NCBI GenBank assembly: GCA_031264395.1 | Contig: JAISEB010000235.1 | Location: 1-14,353 of the forward strand | Source: Treponema sp. | Lineage (GTDB): Bacteria; Spirochaetota; Spirochaetia; Treponematales; Breznakiellaceae | Direction: 5' to 3' | Length of the DNA: 14,353 nucleotides | In this document: positions 5,289 through 12,570 of the stretch, in pieces | How the letters are laid out: each line of letters starts with the position of its first letter | Numbering within the stretch: the stretch's first letter is position 1 | Position numbers and translations under genes: made by a program | Notes under the pieces: generated by a model | The model's input: only the letters and a program-made list of their open reading frames with translations | What the model was told of the DNA's origin: nothing | Databases searched by the model: none

Positions 5289-7832
5289 CTATTCCAGATA
5301 GCCGGAAAGCCGGCGGTACGCCTGGTTGACGATGTGTTTCTTTTCTATATCGATATCTTCTCCCAGTTCGTCGATAAGGGCTTCAAGGCTCGCGAGGCTT
5401 TCGTTGATGGCGGTGTGGAAGCTCCGCGAACAGCGGAACCAGTAGTTTCCTTCCCCGTCGCTGAAGAGCGCGATAAACCCCAGATCGTTTTTTCCCTTTT
5501 TCCAGAGCGCGGGGAGGAGGAGATCCGCAAGATGTTCCACAAGGGCGCCGGGGTTATCCGCTGAGTTGAATTTGTCCTTCCGGGGCCAGGTCCGAGCGAG
5601 CGCGCCTTCGATTTCAAGGGAAGGGGCAAGCGAGAGGATAAGCGAAAGCCTTTCTCCCTCGAGGATTGTGTACCCGCCGTCCGTAACGACCACTCCCCGG
5701 AGCCCCCTGTACATGCCGTTCCTGCCGCCCTGAAGGGCCGCTTCTTTTCCGGCGTCGTCCTTTACGCGGGAAAGCCTTTCCCAGGGAAGCCGCACCTGCT
5801 TTTTCCCCTTGACCGCCGTTATCTCGAAAATTTCCCCGCATATCTTTATGCCGCCCGTAAAGCCGCGCGGTTTCCGTTTTTCTCTTTCTTCCGTTTCGCG
5901 CCCGTCCTTTGTAATGTTGAAGGCGGAAAGGAATTTCGGATCGAGCCGTTCAAGAATTTCGGGGGAAAGCGGCGAGACGGACATGGCGTACATCCTTGTT
6001 GTCCGCACTATTTCCCCGGCCACTATGTAACGCGGGCCGGAAGAGCCTTCCCTGCCGTGCCTGAACATTACCGATCCGGGATGTATGGTGATGCGGTCCG
6101 CGGTAAGGCTGCGGTAGCTGTGCCGTTCCGCCCTGCCGCCGCTTTCGCGGACGCAGACAAACTGTATGAGCCCGCGGGCGACGCAGTACAGGTAGTCTTC
6201 CACGCTTCCCCCGTGTCCTATGGGGATGCCGAGCGATCCCGTGATCTCTTCAAGCTGCGCGGCGACGTTGATTATTTCCGCCATGGCCCTTTCGTCAAGG
6301 TAATTTTTTTCGCAGAATTTCTCCCTGTTTGCCGAATCACGGCAGGCCCTGAACAGCCTGAGAAAGGAAACGAAGTCCCCGCCGGGATCGCGGAAGTTGT
6401 GATGCGCCTTTCTGGCCTCCAGTTCTTCGCCCGGCGGAAGCACGTACGGGCTCTGCGTGGAAAGAAAAGCCGCGGCGATTATGGTTTCTTCCGTTACGTC
6501 GGGACATCGCAGCAGGGCTTCCACGATGATGCGGGACTGCCGGGGCGGAAGGGGAAATTCCGTCATGAGTTTTCCCGTGCGCGAAAGGCTCCTGTCGTCC
6601 TCAAGCGCGTCAAGCAGATTCAGCGTTTCCATCGCGGCGATGATCCCTTCGCGTCCGGGCGGCGATATAAAATCGAATTCCTCGAAGTTGGTGATCCCCA
6701 GGTCCGCCATGCGCAGCACCACTTCCGAAAGATCGGTGCGGAATATTTCTTCCACGGTAAAAAGACTGCGGTTTTCGAAATCCCTCCTTGTGTACAGCCT
6801 GTAACAGGTTCCCGCCCTGGTCCGTCCGGCCCTGCCCTTCCTCTGGTTTGCCGACGCCTTTGATATGGGGGCTTCGACAAGGCTGGAGGTGAAGGTACGG
6901 GGGTTGTACCAGTTGAGTTTCGAGAGCCCCGAATCTATTACGCAGGCGATCCCGTCTATGGTCACCGAGGTTTCGGCGATGTTGGTCGCTATTACCGCCT
7001 TGGTCTTTCCCGCCGGAGGGGGAACGAAGACGCGCTCCTGTTCTTCCCTGCCGAGCCTTCCGTACAGGGGAAGTATGTGAAGGTAGCGGCCCGCGGGCCC
7101 CGAGGCCAGGCGGTTCATGCAGTCCTTGATCATCTTCTCTCCGGGAAGAAAGATAAGGATGTCCCCGCCGCGTTTTTCGCCTATGAAGCGCTCGACGATG
7201 GATTCCGTTTTTTCAATGATCGCCTCGGGGGAATTGTAGCCCGAGCCGTCCGCCGGTACGGGATCGTAGATCAGCGTTACCGGATACACGGGGGCCTCTA
7301 TCTTTACCACGGGACATTCGCCCAGATACTCGGAGAAAACACCGGCGTTAATTGTCGCCGAAGAGATGATCACCCTGAAGTCCTTTCTGCTTTCAAGCGT
7401 CCTTTTAAGGAGGCCGAGGATGAAATCGATGTTAAGGCTCCGTTCGTGGGCCTCGTCTACCACGAGGAGACTGTACTTTGAAAGCCATGGATCGAGTTTC
7501 ATCTCCTGCAGGAGTATTCCGTCCGTCATGATCTTGATCTTCGTGGCCGGGGACGTCCTGTCCTCGAATCGCATCTTGTAACCGGCAAGGGCGGGAATCT
7601 CCGTTCCCGTCTGGCGGGCGATGTAGCTGCTTACCGACACCGCCGCGATGCGCCTTGGCTGGGTTACTCCGATAATCCCCCTTTGCGAAAAACCCGCCTC
7701 GTGCAGTATTAACGGAAGCTGCGTGGTCTTGCCGGACCCTGTAGGGCTCTCCACGACCACAGCCTGATTATGTTCCAGCGCGTTAAGGATAAGATCCTTG
7801 TGCCGGTATACGGGAAGATCAAGATACTTCAT
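5289..7832 (-). CDS. hrpA: DEAH-box ATP-dependent RNA helicase, HrpA-like
   Basis: The 847-residue protein is an ATP-driven superfamily 2 RNA helicase that acts in mRNA or ribosome metabolism. Motifs in order: Walker A TGSGKTT (31-37), TQPRRIAA (57-64), DEAH (126-129), SAT (158-160), the motif V region ATNIAETSVTI (282-292) and motif VI QRKGRAGR (330-337). A winged-helix/HA2 region (FRTDLSEVVLRM...) and an OB-fold-like C-terminal part follow. The motif spellings resemble HrpA and eukaryotic DEAH proteins more than HrpB, but the length is close to HrpB (about 800) and far below E. coli HrpA (about 1300), so the long C-terminal extension is absent. The symbol is therefore tentative. The ATG at 7832 has no Shine-Dalgarno and lies 6 nt after a TATGAT box, suggesting leaderless mRNA. 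It is divergent from ppdK. Confidence 0.9.
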   Translation of the reverse strand: MKYLDLPVYRHKDLILNALEHNQAVVVESPTGSGKTTQLPLILHEAGFSQRGIIGVTQPRRIAAVSVSSYIARQTGTEIPALAGYKMRFEDRTSPATKIKIMTDGILLQEMKLDPWLSKYSLLVVDEAHERSLNIDFILGLLKRTLESRKDFRVIISSATINAGVFSEYLGECPVVKIEAPVYPVTLIYDPVPADGSGYNSPEAIIEKTESIVERFIGEKRGGDILIFLPGEKMIKDCMNRLASGPAGRYLHILPLYGRLGREEQERVFVPPPAGKTKAVIATNIAETSVTIDGIACVIDSGLSKLNWYNPRTFTSSLVEAPISKASANQRKGRAGRTRAGTCYRLYTRRDFENRSLFTVEEIFRTDLSEVVLRMADLGITNFEEFDFISPPGREGIIAAMETLNLLDALEDDRSLSRTGKLMTEFPLPPRQSRIIVEALLRCPDVTEETIIAAAFLSTQSPYVLPPGEELEARKAHHNFRDPGGDFVSFLRLFRACRDSANREKFCEKNYLDERAMAEIINVAAQLEEITGSLGIPIGHGGSVEDYLYCVARGLIQFVCVRESGGRAERHSYRSLTADRITIHPGSVMFRHGREGSSGPRYIVAGEIVRTTRMYAMSVSPLSPEILERLDPKFLSAFNITKDGRETEEREKRKPRGFTGGIKICGEIFEITAVKGKKQVRLPWERLSRVKDDAGKEAALQGGRNGMYRGLRGVVVTDGGYTILEGERLSLILSLAPSLEIEGALARTWPRKDKFNSADNPGALVEHLADLLLPALWKKGKNDLGFIALFSDGEGNYWFRCSRSFHTAINESLASLEALIDELGEDIDIEKKHIVNQAYRRLSGYLE

Positions 7833-7838
7833 AACACA

Positions 7839-7867
7839 ATCATAACGCGCGCGGCGAAAAGTTAGAA
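7839..7867 (-). promoter_or_regulatory. Helicase promoter candidate, leaderless
   Basis: Minus strand: TATGAT (7844-7839, 5/6 match) lies 6 nt (TGTGTT) before the ATG at 7832. A poor -35, TTCTAA (7867-7862, 3/6), is at 17-nt spacing. The sequence before the ATG contains no Shine-Dalgarno-like purine run. Confidence 0.5.
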
Positions 7868-7939
7868 GGGAGGAGTGTCCGTGTGCGAATCAAAAATTTC
7901 AAAATGAAAAGATTGTGCATGAATTTTTTCTTCCTCTAA

Positions 7940-7968
7940 TGGACACGTTGCGGTAGTAGTGTTATAAT
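7940..7968 (+). promoter_or_regulatory. ppdK promoter
   Basis: TGGACA (7940-7945, 5/6), 17 nt, TATAAT (7963-7968, 6/6). Predicted start is near 7975, giving a leader of about 45 nt that carries the ppdK Shine-Dalgarno. GTTATAA occurs twice, at 7961 and 7991, 30 nt apart; the significance is unknown. Confidence 0.75.
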
Positions 7969-8020
7969 AAAATCGTACTGTGTGACGACAGTTATAAAAC
8001 TGGGAGGCGGGAGGAGCTGC

Positions 8021-11000
8021 ATGAGCAAGCATGTGTTCTTTTTCGGCGAAGGCAGGGCCGAAGGAGATGCCGGAATGAAAGATCTGCTGGGAGGCAAGGG
8101 AGCCAACCTTGCGGAGATGACGAATCTTGGCATTCCGGTTCCGCCGGGGTTCACGATTTCTACCGAAGTATGCGCGGCCTATTATGAAAAGAAGGGCGGA
8201 TACTACGCTCCGGCCGTCAGGGAAGAAGTGGCGGCGAATTTAAGGCGACTTGAAAAAGTCAGGGGCAAGCGTCTGGGCGATCCGGACGATCCCCTTTTGG
8301 TGTCGGTGCGTTCGGGCGCCGCGGTTTCCATGCCGGGGATGATGGACACAATCCTGAACCTTGGAATGAACGACAGGGCGGTTCACGGGCTCGCGGAAAA
8401 AACGGGGAATCCCCGTTTCGCGTGGGACGCCTACCGCCGCTTTATACAGATGTACGGCGACGTGGTCATGGGCGTGCCCGGCGGCGACTTTGAGGACGCG
8501 ATAGCCGCCGTTAAAAAAGCCAGGGGCATAGAGCTTGACACGGATCTTGACGAGGGCGATCTGGAGCGCCTTGTCGGCGAATACAAGAAGATCGTCAAAC
8601 GCCGCAAGGGAAAGGATTTTCCGCAGGCGCCGCAGGATCAGCTCTGGGGCGCCATAAACGCCGTTTTCGGTTCATGGATGAACGAGAGGGCTATCACGTA
8701 CCGCCGGCTTAACGATATCCGCAGTCTCAGGGGTACGGCGGTGAATGTCCAGGCCATGGTTTTCGGCAACTTCGGAGAGGACTCGGGCACCGGCGTGTGT
8801 TTCAGCAGGGACCCGTCCACGGGTAAAAATGAATTTTACGGCGAATACCTTATGAACGCGCAGGGCGAAGACGTAGTGGCCGGCATCAGGACGCCCGAAA
8901 AGATCGCCACGCTTGCCGAACGGAACCCCGTCATCTACAGGAAGCTTGTCACCATTAAAGACAAGCTGGAAAAACACTTCCGCGACATGCAGGACATGGA
9001 ATTTACCGTTCAGCAGGGGGAACTCTTCCTGCTTCAGACACGGAACGGCAAGCGCGCCGGCGGAGCCGCCGTCAAATGCGCCGTAGACATGGTGGCGGAA
9101 AAACTCATTGACAAAAAAACCGCCATACTCAGGGTAAGCCCGTCCCATCTGGATCAGCTGCTGCACCCCATGATAGATTCCGCGGCCCTGAAAACCGTGA
9201 AGCCCGTAACGCGGGGGCTTAACGCCTCGCCGGGGGCGGCTTCAGGCAGGATAGTCTTTACCGCGAAGGACGCGGAGGTCTGGCACGAGCGGGGCGAAAA
9301 AGTTCTCCTTGTGCGCAAGGACACAAGCCCCGAGGACATAGGGGGCATGGTGGTTTCCCAGGGGGTCCTCACTTCCACCGGGGGCATGACCAGCCACGCC
9401 GCGGTAGTCGCCAGGGGCATGGGCACTCCCTGCGTGGCCGGAGCCAAGGGCGTTTCCGTTCAGGAAAATACCGCCGTCATAGGCGGAAAAACATACCGGG
9501 AAGGCGACTGGCTTTCCATAGACGGCCATACCGGCGACGTATACGAAGGAAGGCTGCCCCTTGTTACTCCCGATATTTCCGGGGACATGAGCGTCTTCCT
9601 CAGCTGGTGCGACGACGTGCGCGCGTCTTCGGCGCGCGGAAACGTCAAGGGATTCCAGGTCAGGGCCAACGCCGATCAGCCCGAAGACGCCAAGCGCGCC
9701 TTTGCCTTCGGCGCGGAGGGCGTGGGGCTCTGCCGTACCGAGCACATGTTCTTTGACAGGGAAAAGCTCATCCATTTTCAGGCGATGATAGTGGCGGATA
9801 CCGAAAAAGACCGGCGCGCCCAGCTTGCGAAGGTACTTCCCCTTCAGCAGAAGGATTTTTTCGGGATCTTCAAAGCCATGGAAGGCAGGCCCGTGACCAT
9901 AAGGCTCCTTGATCCGCCGCTTCATGAATTTGTTCCCCACACCAAGGAAGAGGTCGACGAGCTTGCCTCCCACATCGGCGTGAGCGCGGCGGATCTGCAG
10001 CCCAAGATAGACAGGCTCCATGAAGCCAATCCCATGCTGGGGCACCGCGGCTGCCGCCTCGCGGTGACATACCCTGAAATTTACGACATGCAGGTGGAAG
10101 CGCTGGCCAGGGCCGCGGTGGACTGCGTAAAGCGGAAGATCCCCGTTGAGCCCGAGATCATGATCCCCATCGTGATTACGGCGCGCGAATTGAAGCTGCT
10201 CCGCCCCAACGCCGAGGCCGTTCTCGCGAGGGTCTTCAAGGAGGCCGGAGTAAAGCTCAAGGTAAAAATAGGAACGATGATAGAAGTTCCCAGGGCGGCG
10301 ATACGTTCGGGCCACATCGCGAGGTACGCGGATTTTTTCAGCTTCGGCACAAACGATCTTACCCAGATGACTTTTGCCTTTAGCCGCGACGACGTGGCTT
10401 CCTTCCTTCCCGTGTACCTTGAAAAAAACGTTCTTGACGTTGATCCCTTTAAGTCCATCGACGAGGAAGGAGTCGGTTATCTTATACAGAACGCCGTTGA
10501 GCAGGGCCGCGCGGTTAATACCGGCCTCAAGGTCGGCATCTGCGGCGAGCACGGGGGCGATCCCGCCACTATTGACTTCTGTTACAGGGTGGGTTTAAGT
10601 TATGTATCATGTTCACCATTCCGGGTTCCTCTTGCCCGCCTGGCCGGCGCGCAGGCGGTGTTAAACAATTCCGGATTGAATATAAAAAAGGCATCTCAGG
10701 CGGCGCGAGCCGGCGGGAAGGCCGCTGCTAGGGTGAGTAGCAGAACAACACACGCAAAGGGGGAAGAAATGGCACTTACACCAGATGCGGCGGCGAAGAA
10801 ACCCGCTGCTGCGAAGAAACCCGCGGCGGCAAAGAAAACGGCCGCTGCGAAGAAACCGGCCGCGGCGAAGAAGCCTGCGGCGGCAAAGAAACCGGCTGCG
10901 GCAAAGAAACCCGCGGCGGCGAAGAAACCCGCTGCTGCGAAGAAACCTGTTGCCGCGAAGAAACCGGCGGCGGCAAAGAAACCTGCGGCCGCGAAGAAGC

Positions 11001-11053
11001 CGGCCGCGGCAAAGAAACCCGCCGCGGCAAAAAAGCCCGCGGCAAAGAAGTAA
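8021..11053 (+). CDS. ppdK: Pyruvate, phosphate dikinase with an in-frame lysine-rich AAAKKP tail
   Basis: PPDK interconverts ATP + pyruvate + phosphate with AMP + PEP + pyrophosphate, working in glycolysis or gluconeogenesis in the cytoplasm. The N-terminal ATP-grasp part shows GGKGANLAEM and SVRSGAAVSMPGMMDT. The swivelling phosphohistidine domain has GGMTSHAAVVARGMGTP with His459. The C-terminal PEP/pyruvate barrel has GLCRTEHMFF, GTMIEVPRAA, FGTNDLTQ and the catalytic Cys841 in GICGEHGG. The core ends normally at about residue 887 (RLAGAQAVLNN). It is followed, without a stop, by about 30 linker residues and 14 AAAKKP hexapeptides plus AAKK, 1010 residues in all against a usual 870-900. 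The ATG at 8021 is preceded by GGGAGGAG (8009-8016); an in-frame GTG at 7982 has no such support. The tail may be a real extension, or a separate gene joined by a frameshift or sequencing error (see 10769). Confidence 0.95.
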   Translation: MSKHVFFFGEGRAEGDAGMKDLLGGKGANLAEMTNLGIPVPPGFTISTEVCAAYYEKKGGYYAPAVREEVAANLRRLEKVRGKRLGDPDDPLLVSVRSGAAVSMPGMMDTILNLGMNDRAVHGLAEKTGNPRFAWDAYRRFIQMYGDVVMGVPGGDFEDAIAAVKKARGIELDTDLDEGDLERLVGEYKKIVKRRKGKDFPQAPQDQLWGAINAVFGSWMNERAITYRRLNDIRSLRGTAVNVQAMVFGNFGEDSGTGVCFSRDPSTGKNEFYGEYLMNAQGEDVVAGIRTPEKIATLAERNPVIYRKLVTIKDKLEKHFRDMQDMEFTVQQGELFLLQTRNGKRAGGAAVKCAVDMVAEKLIDKKTAILRVSPSHLDQLLHPMIDSAALKTVKPVTRGLNASPGAASGRIVFTAKDAEVWHERGEKVLLVRKDTSPEDIGGMVVSQGVLTSTGGMTSHAAVVARGMGTPCVAGAKGVSVQENTAVIGGKTYREGDWLSIDGHTGDVYEGRLPLVTPDISGDMSVFLSWCDDVRASSARGNVKGFQVRANADQPEDAKRAFAFGAEGVGLCRTEHMFFDREKLIHFQAMIVADTEKDRRAQLAKVLPLQQKDFFGIFKAMEGRPVTIRLLDPPLHEFVPHTKEEVDELASHIGVSAADLQPKIDRLHEANPMLGHRGCRLAVTYPEIYDMQVEALARAAVDCVKRKIPVEPEIMIPIVITARELKLLRPNAEAVLARVFKEAGVKLKVKIGTMIEVPRAAIRSGHIARYADFFSFGTNDLTQMTFAFSRDDVASFLPVYLEKNVLDVDPFKSIDEEGVGYLIQNAVEQGRAVNTGLKVGICGEHGGDPATIDFCYRVGLSYVSCSPFRVPLARLAGAQAVLNNSGLNIKKASQAARAGGKAAARVSSRTTHAKGEEMALTPDAAAKKPAAAKKPAAAKKTAAAKKPAAAKKPAAAKKPAAAKKPAAAKKPAAAKKPVAAKKPAAAKKPAAAKKPAAAKKPAAAKKPAAKK
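10658..10686 (+). promoter_or_regulatory. Possible internal promoter at the end of the ppdK core
   Basis: GTGTTA (10658-10663, 3/6), 17 nt, TATAAA (10681-10686, 5/6), inside a short AT-rich patch at the very end of the PPDK core. It would start a transcript near 10693, about 75 nt before the internal ATG at 10769. The -35 is weak. Confidence 0.3.
10769..11053 (+). CDS. Possible nested or separate gene: histone-H1-like lysine/alanine/proline repeat protein
   Basis: This reading is in the ppdK frame. It starts at an internal ATG preceded by a purine-rich Shine-Dalgarno (AAAGGGGGAAGAA, 10756-10768), much better than chance in a coding region. The product would be 94 residues: MALTPD, fourteen hexapeptides (twelve AAAKKP, one AAAKKT, one VAAKKP... 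thirteen of fourteen ending in Pro) and AAKK. About one third of residues are Lys and there are no acidic residues after Asp6. Such compositions occur in eukaryotic H1 tails and in bacterial H1-like proteins such as Chlamydia Hc2 and Pseudomonas AlgP, where they bind DNA. Just upstream, both other forward frames contain stops near 10730, so one indel would separate it from ppdK. As annotated it may equally be only the PPDK C-terminus. Confidence 0.5.
   Translation: MALTPDAAAKKPAAAKKPAAAKKTAAAKKPAAAKKPAAAKKPAAAKKPAAAKKPAAAKKPVAAKKPAAAKKPAAAKKPAAAKKPAAAKKPAAKK
10787..11050 (+). repeat. 18-nt coding tandem repeat (AAAKKP hexapeptide, 14.7 copies)
   Basis: Fourteen 18-nt units plus a partial unit encode the hexapeptide. 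Third positions vary freely (GCG/GCC/GCT/GCA for Ala, CCC/CCG/CCT for Pro, AAG/AAA for Lys), while amino acids change only twice (Pro to Thr in unit 3, Ala to Val in unit 10). Confidence 0.95.
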
Positions 11054-11057
11054 TAGA

Positions 11058-11095
11058 GTTGTTCAATAGCCGGCAGGCCGGCTGGACTAAACAAC
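11058..11095 (+). terminator. Two-part hairpin after ppdK, possible terminator
   Basis: Inner stem AGCCGG (11068-11073) / CCGGCT (11078-11083) with loop CAGG, and outer stem GTTGTT (11058-11063) / AACAAC (11090-11095), separated by internal mismatches. It begins 4 nt after the TAA of ppdK. No T-tract follows, so it may act as a 3'-end stabiliser or a poor terminator. Confidence 0.4.
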
Positions 11096-11172
11096 CTGAT
11101 ATGAACGGCTGGAAAAAAGAAAATTCACCAGGGAGTTTGAGCCAATCCCGCTGGGACTGGCTTGGGGACTTT

Positions 11173-11225
11173 CACGGAGTTATTGCAAATTCTTTTTTAC
11201 TCCGTGTTTCTCCGTGTCTCCGTGG
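11173..11225. repeat. CTCCGTG direct and inverted short repeats
   Basis: CACGGAGT (11173-11180) is inverted against ACTCCGTG (11199-11206), and the latter is followed by two more TCTCCGTG copies (11209-11216, 11217-11224) and a T-rich run. Similar CTCCGTG / CTTTGTG-type runs are, from memory, scattered through intergenic regions of many bacterial genomes. Confidence 0.7.
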
Positions 11226-11353
11226 TTTTTCTTGAATACGGCAATCGTTTATCAGTGATTTTAGTGTAATCATCCTGCCGGAGCCGTTGAACAAGCTCCG
11301 TTGCAAAGCGCGGTTTTGGTTGCCAGACAAGTCCAATACCGTTTCTGTTTGTG

Positions 11354-11388
11354 TGAGGGAACTTTCGGATCTTCCGAAAGTTCCCTCA
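11354..11388. promoter_or_regulatory. Perfect 16-bp palindrome upstream of the reductase operon (operator or terminator)
   Basis: TGAGGGAACTTTCGGA (11354-11369), loop TCT, TCCGAAAGTTCCCTCA (11373-11388): no mismatch in 16 bp. It is followed by GCCGTTTT, a short T-run, so it could terminate upstream transcription. Its right arm also covers the -35 position (about 11382-11387) of the reductase promoter, which suits an operator. Confidence 0.65.
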
Positions 11389-11401
11389 GCCGTTTTGGAT
11401 G

Positions 11402-11410
11402 TGATACTAT
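11402..11410 (+). promoter_or_regulatory. Extended -10 promoter for the reductase operon
   Basis: TGATACTAT is an extended -10 element (TGn plus TACTAT, 5/6). No -35 consensus is present at 17-18 nt, where the palindrome's right arm lies. Predicted start is near 11417, so the leader is only about 15 nt, just enough for the Shine-Dalgarno AGAGAGGTG (11417-11425). Confidence 0.5.
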
Positions 11411-11431
11411 GGGTAAAGAGAGGTGGTTTTT

Positions 11432-12565
11432 ATGCAGTATGTTGAATATGGAAAAACAGGCGCCAGAGTTTCCCGGCTGGGAATGGGATGCATGCGGCTT
11501 CCGTCGTACGAAAAGGACGGGAAGACAATCTATGACGAGGAAAAAGGCATAGCCCTTATTCACCGGGCCATGGAACTTGGGGTGAACTACTTTGACACGG
11601 CTCCCTATTACTGTGACAAACTGAGTGAAGACATTGTGGGCAAGGCCCTCAAGGGAAAGCGGGAAAAGGTGTTCCTTTCCACGAAGAATCCCATTGACAA
11701 TGATTCGGGCGACGATTATGAAAAGCGGCTTGAAACGTCGCTTAAAAAACTCGATACCGGTTACATAGACTTCTACCATTTTTGGGGAATCAGCCTTGAT
11801 ACTTTTATGAACAAGATACGGGTCAAGGACGGCCCGTGGGACAGGGCGAAGAAGCTGAAACAGGCGGGACTGATACGGCACATTTCCTTTTCTTTCCACG
11901 ACAAGGCGGGAAACATGGGGGAAATCATAAAGCGCGCGGACGGCGTGCTTGAGTCTGTCCTCTGCCAGTACAATCTCCTCGATCTTTCCAACGAAAAAGA
12001 TATAGATTTTGCCTGCGGCGAAGGGCTTGGCGTCGCGGTCATGGGGCCTGTGGGAGGCGGAAGGCTCGGCGCTCCTTCACAGGTGATACAGGCGCTGCTT
12101 CCCGGCAAGGTGCAGAGTTCCGCGGAAGTGGCCCTCCGTTTTGTGTTTAACAACCCCGGCGTGCACATAGCCCTTTCGGGCGTTAGTACCATTGCGCAGC
12201 TTGAAGAAAACGCCGCGCTCGCGGACAACATAAGGCCCCTTTCCCCCGGAGAACTCGAGCAGATAGACGCCATGATGAAAGAGAACGAGCGCCTCGCGGG
12301 ACTTTACTGTACGGGCTGCAAGTACTGCATGCCCTGTCCCCAGGAAATCAATATCCCCGAAATCTTTACCATCATGAATTACCACCGGGTGTACAAGATC
12401 ACCGGTTACGCCAAATCCGCCTACGCGGAAATCGGCAAGGTGGACTGGAGGAACTACAAGAACGCTTCCGCCTGCGTTGACTGCGGGGCCTGCGAGGAAA
12501 AATGTCCCCAGAAACTTCCCATACGACAACAGCTCAAGGAGACGCACGCGACGCTTGCCATGTAA
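11432..12565 (+). CDS. Aldo/keto reductase with C-terminal 4Fe-4S ferredoxin domain (COG1453-type)
   Basis: This 377-residue oxidoreductase joins an AKR TIM barrel to a ferredoxin-like domain. The AKR catalytic tetrad is in place: Asp55 and Tyr60 in YFDTAPYY, Lys85 in FLSTKNP and His116 in IDFYHFWG. The C-terminal part has CTGCKYCMPCP (Cys293, 296, 299, 302) and CVDCGACEEKCP (Cys348, 351, 354, 358), the ligands for two 4Fe-4S clusters. Such fusions are common in anaerobes and probably pass electrons between ferredoxin-type carriers and a carbonyl or NAD(P)H substrate; the substrate is unknown. I chose the ATG at 11432, 6 nt after GAGGTG, over a GTG at 11423 that is part of that Shine-Dalgarno. 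The gene leads an apparent three-gene operon; the transporter starts 5 nt after its stop. Confidence 0.92.
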   Translation: MQYVEYGKTGARVSRLGMGCMRLPSYEKDGKTIYDEEKGIALIHRAMELGVNYFDTAPYYCDKLSEDIVGKALKGKREKVFLSTKNPIDNDSGDDYEKRLETSLKKLDTGYIDFYHFWGISLDTFMNKIRVKDGPWDRAKKLKQAGLIRHISFSFHDKAGNMGEIIKRADGVLESVLCQYNLLDLSNEKDIDFACGEGLGVAVMGPVGGGRLGAPSQVIQALLPGKVQSSAEVALRFVFNNPGVHIALSGVSTIAQLEENAALADNIRPLSPGELEQIDAMMKENERLAGLYCTGCKYCMPCPQEINIPEIFTIMNYHRVYKITGYAKSAYAEIGKVDWRNYKNASACVDCGACEEKCPQKLPIRQQLKETHATLAM

Positions 12566-12570
12566 CAGCT

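Larger units (their letters stand above)
11054..11431. other. Intergenic region of about 380 nt with hairpins and short repeats
   Basis: I find no credible gene here. From left to right it holds a composite hairpin after ppdK (11058-11095), CTCCGTG-type repeats (11173-11225), a small hairpin CGGAGC/GCTCCG (11279-11284 with 11295-11300, loop 10 nt), a perfect 16-bp palindrome (11354-11388) and the extended -10 promoter and Shine-Dalgarno of the reductase. A 44-codon reading from 11101 has no ribosome binding site and ends inside the repeats. Confidence 0.8.

Noticed and set aside
9242..10552. 436-codon minus-strand open frame over ppdK
   Set aside because: Antisense to highly conserved PPDK motifs, no family resemblance, no ribosome binding site seen.
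10787..11050. CRISPR-like array
   Set aside because: The 18-nt units are contiguous, in frame and have no spacers; this is a coding repeat.
10696..11094. Minus-strand frame rich in FFAAAG repeats over the ppdK tail
   Set aside because: It is the exact antisense shadow of the AAAKKP repeat; it has no start signal and no promoter.
11101..11235. 44-codon reading frame after ppdK
   Set aside because: No Shine-Dalgarno, and its end is translated CTCCGTG repeat; probably not a gene.
11270..11899. 209-codon minus-strand open frame over the intergenic region and reductase start
   Set aside because: Antisense to the AKR catalytic region, no recognisable domain, and it crosses the operon promoter.
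12502..12570. Upstream ATG start of the MFS transporter with a GAGGA ahead of it
   Set aside because: The GAGGA is part of conserved Cys-cluster codons of the reductase, and the extra residues are polar and unlike MFS N-termini; kept only as an alternative.
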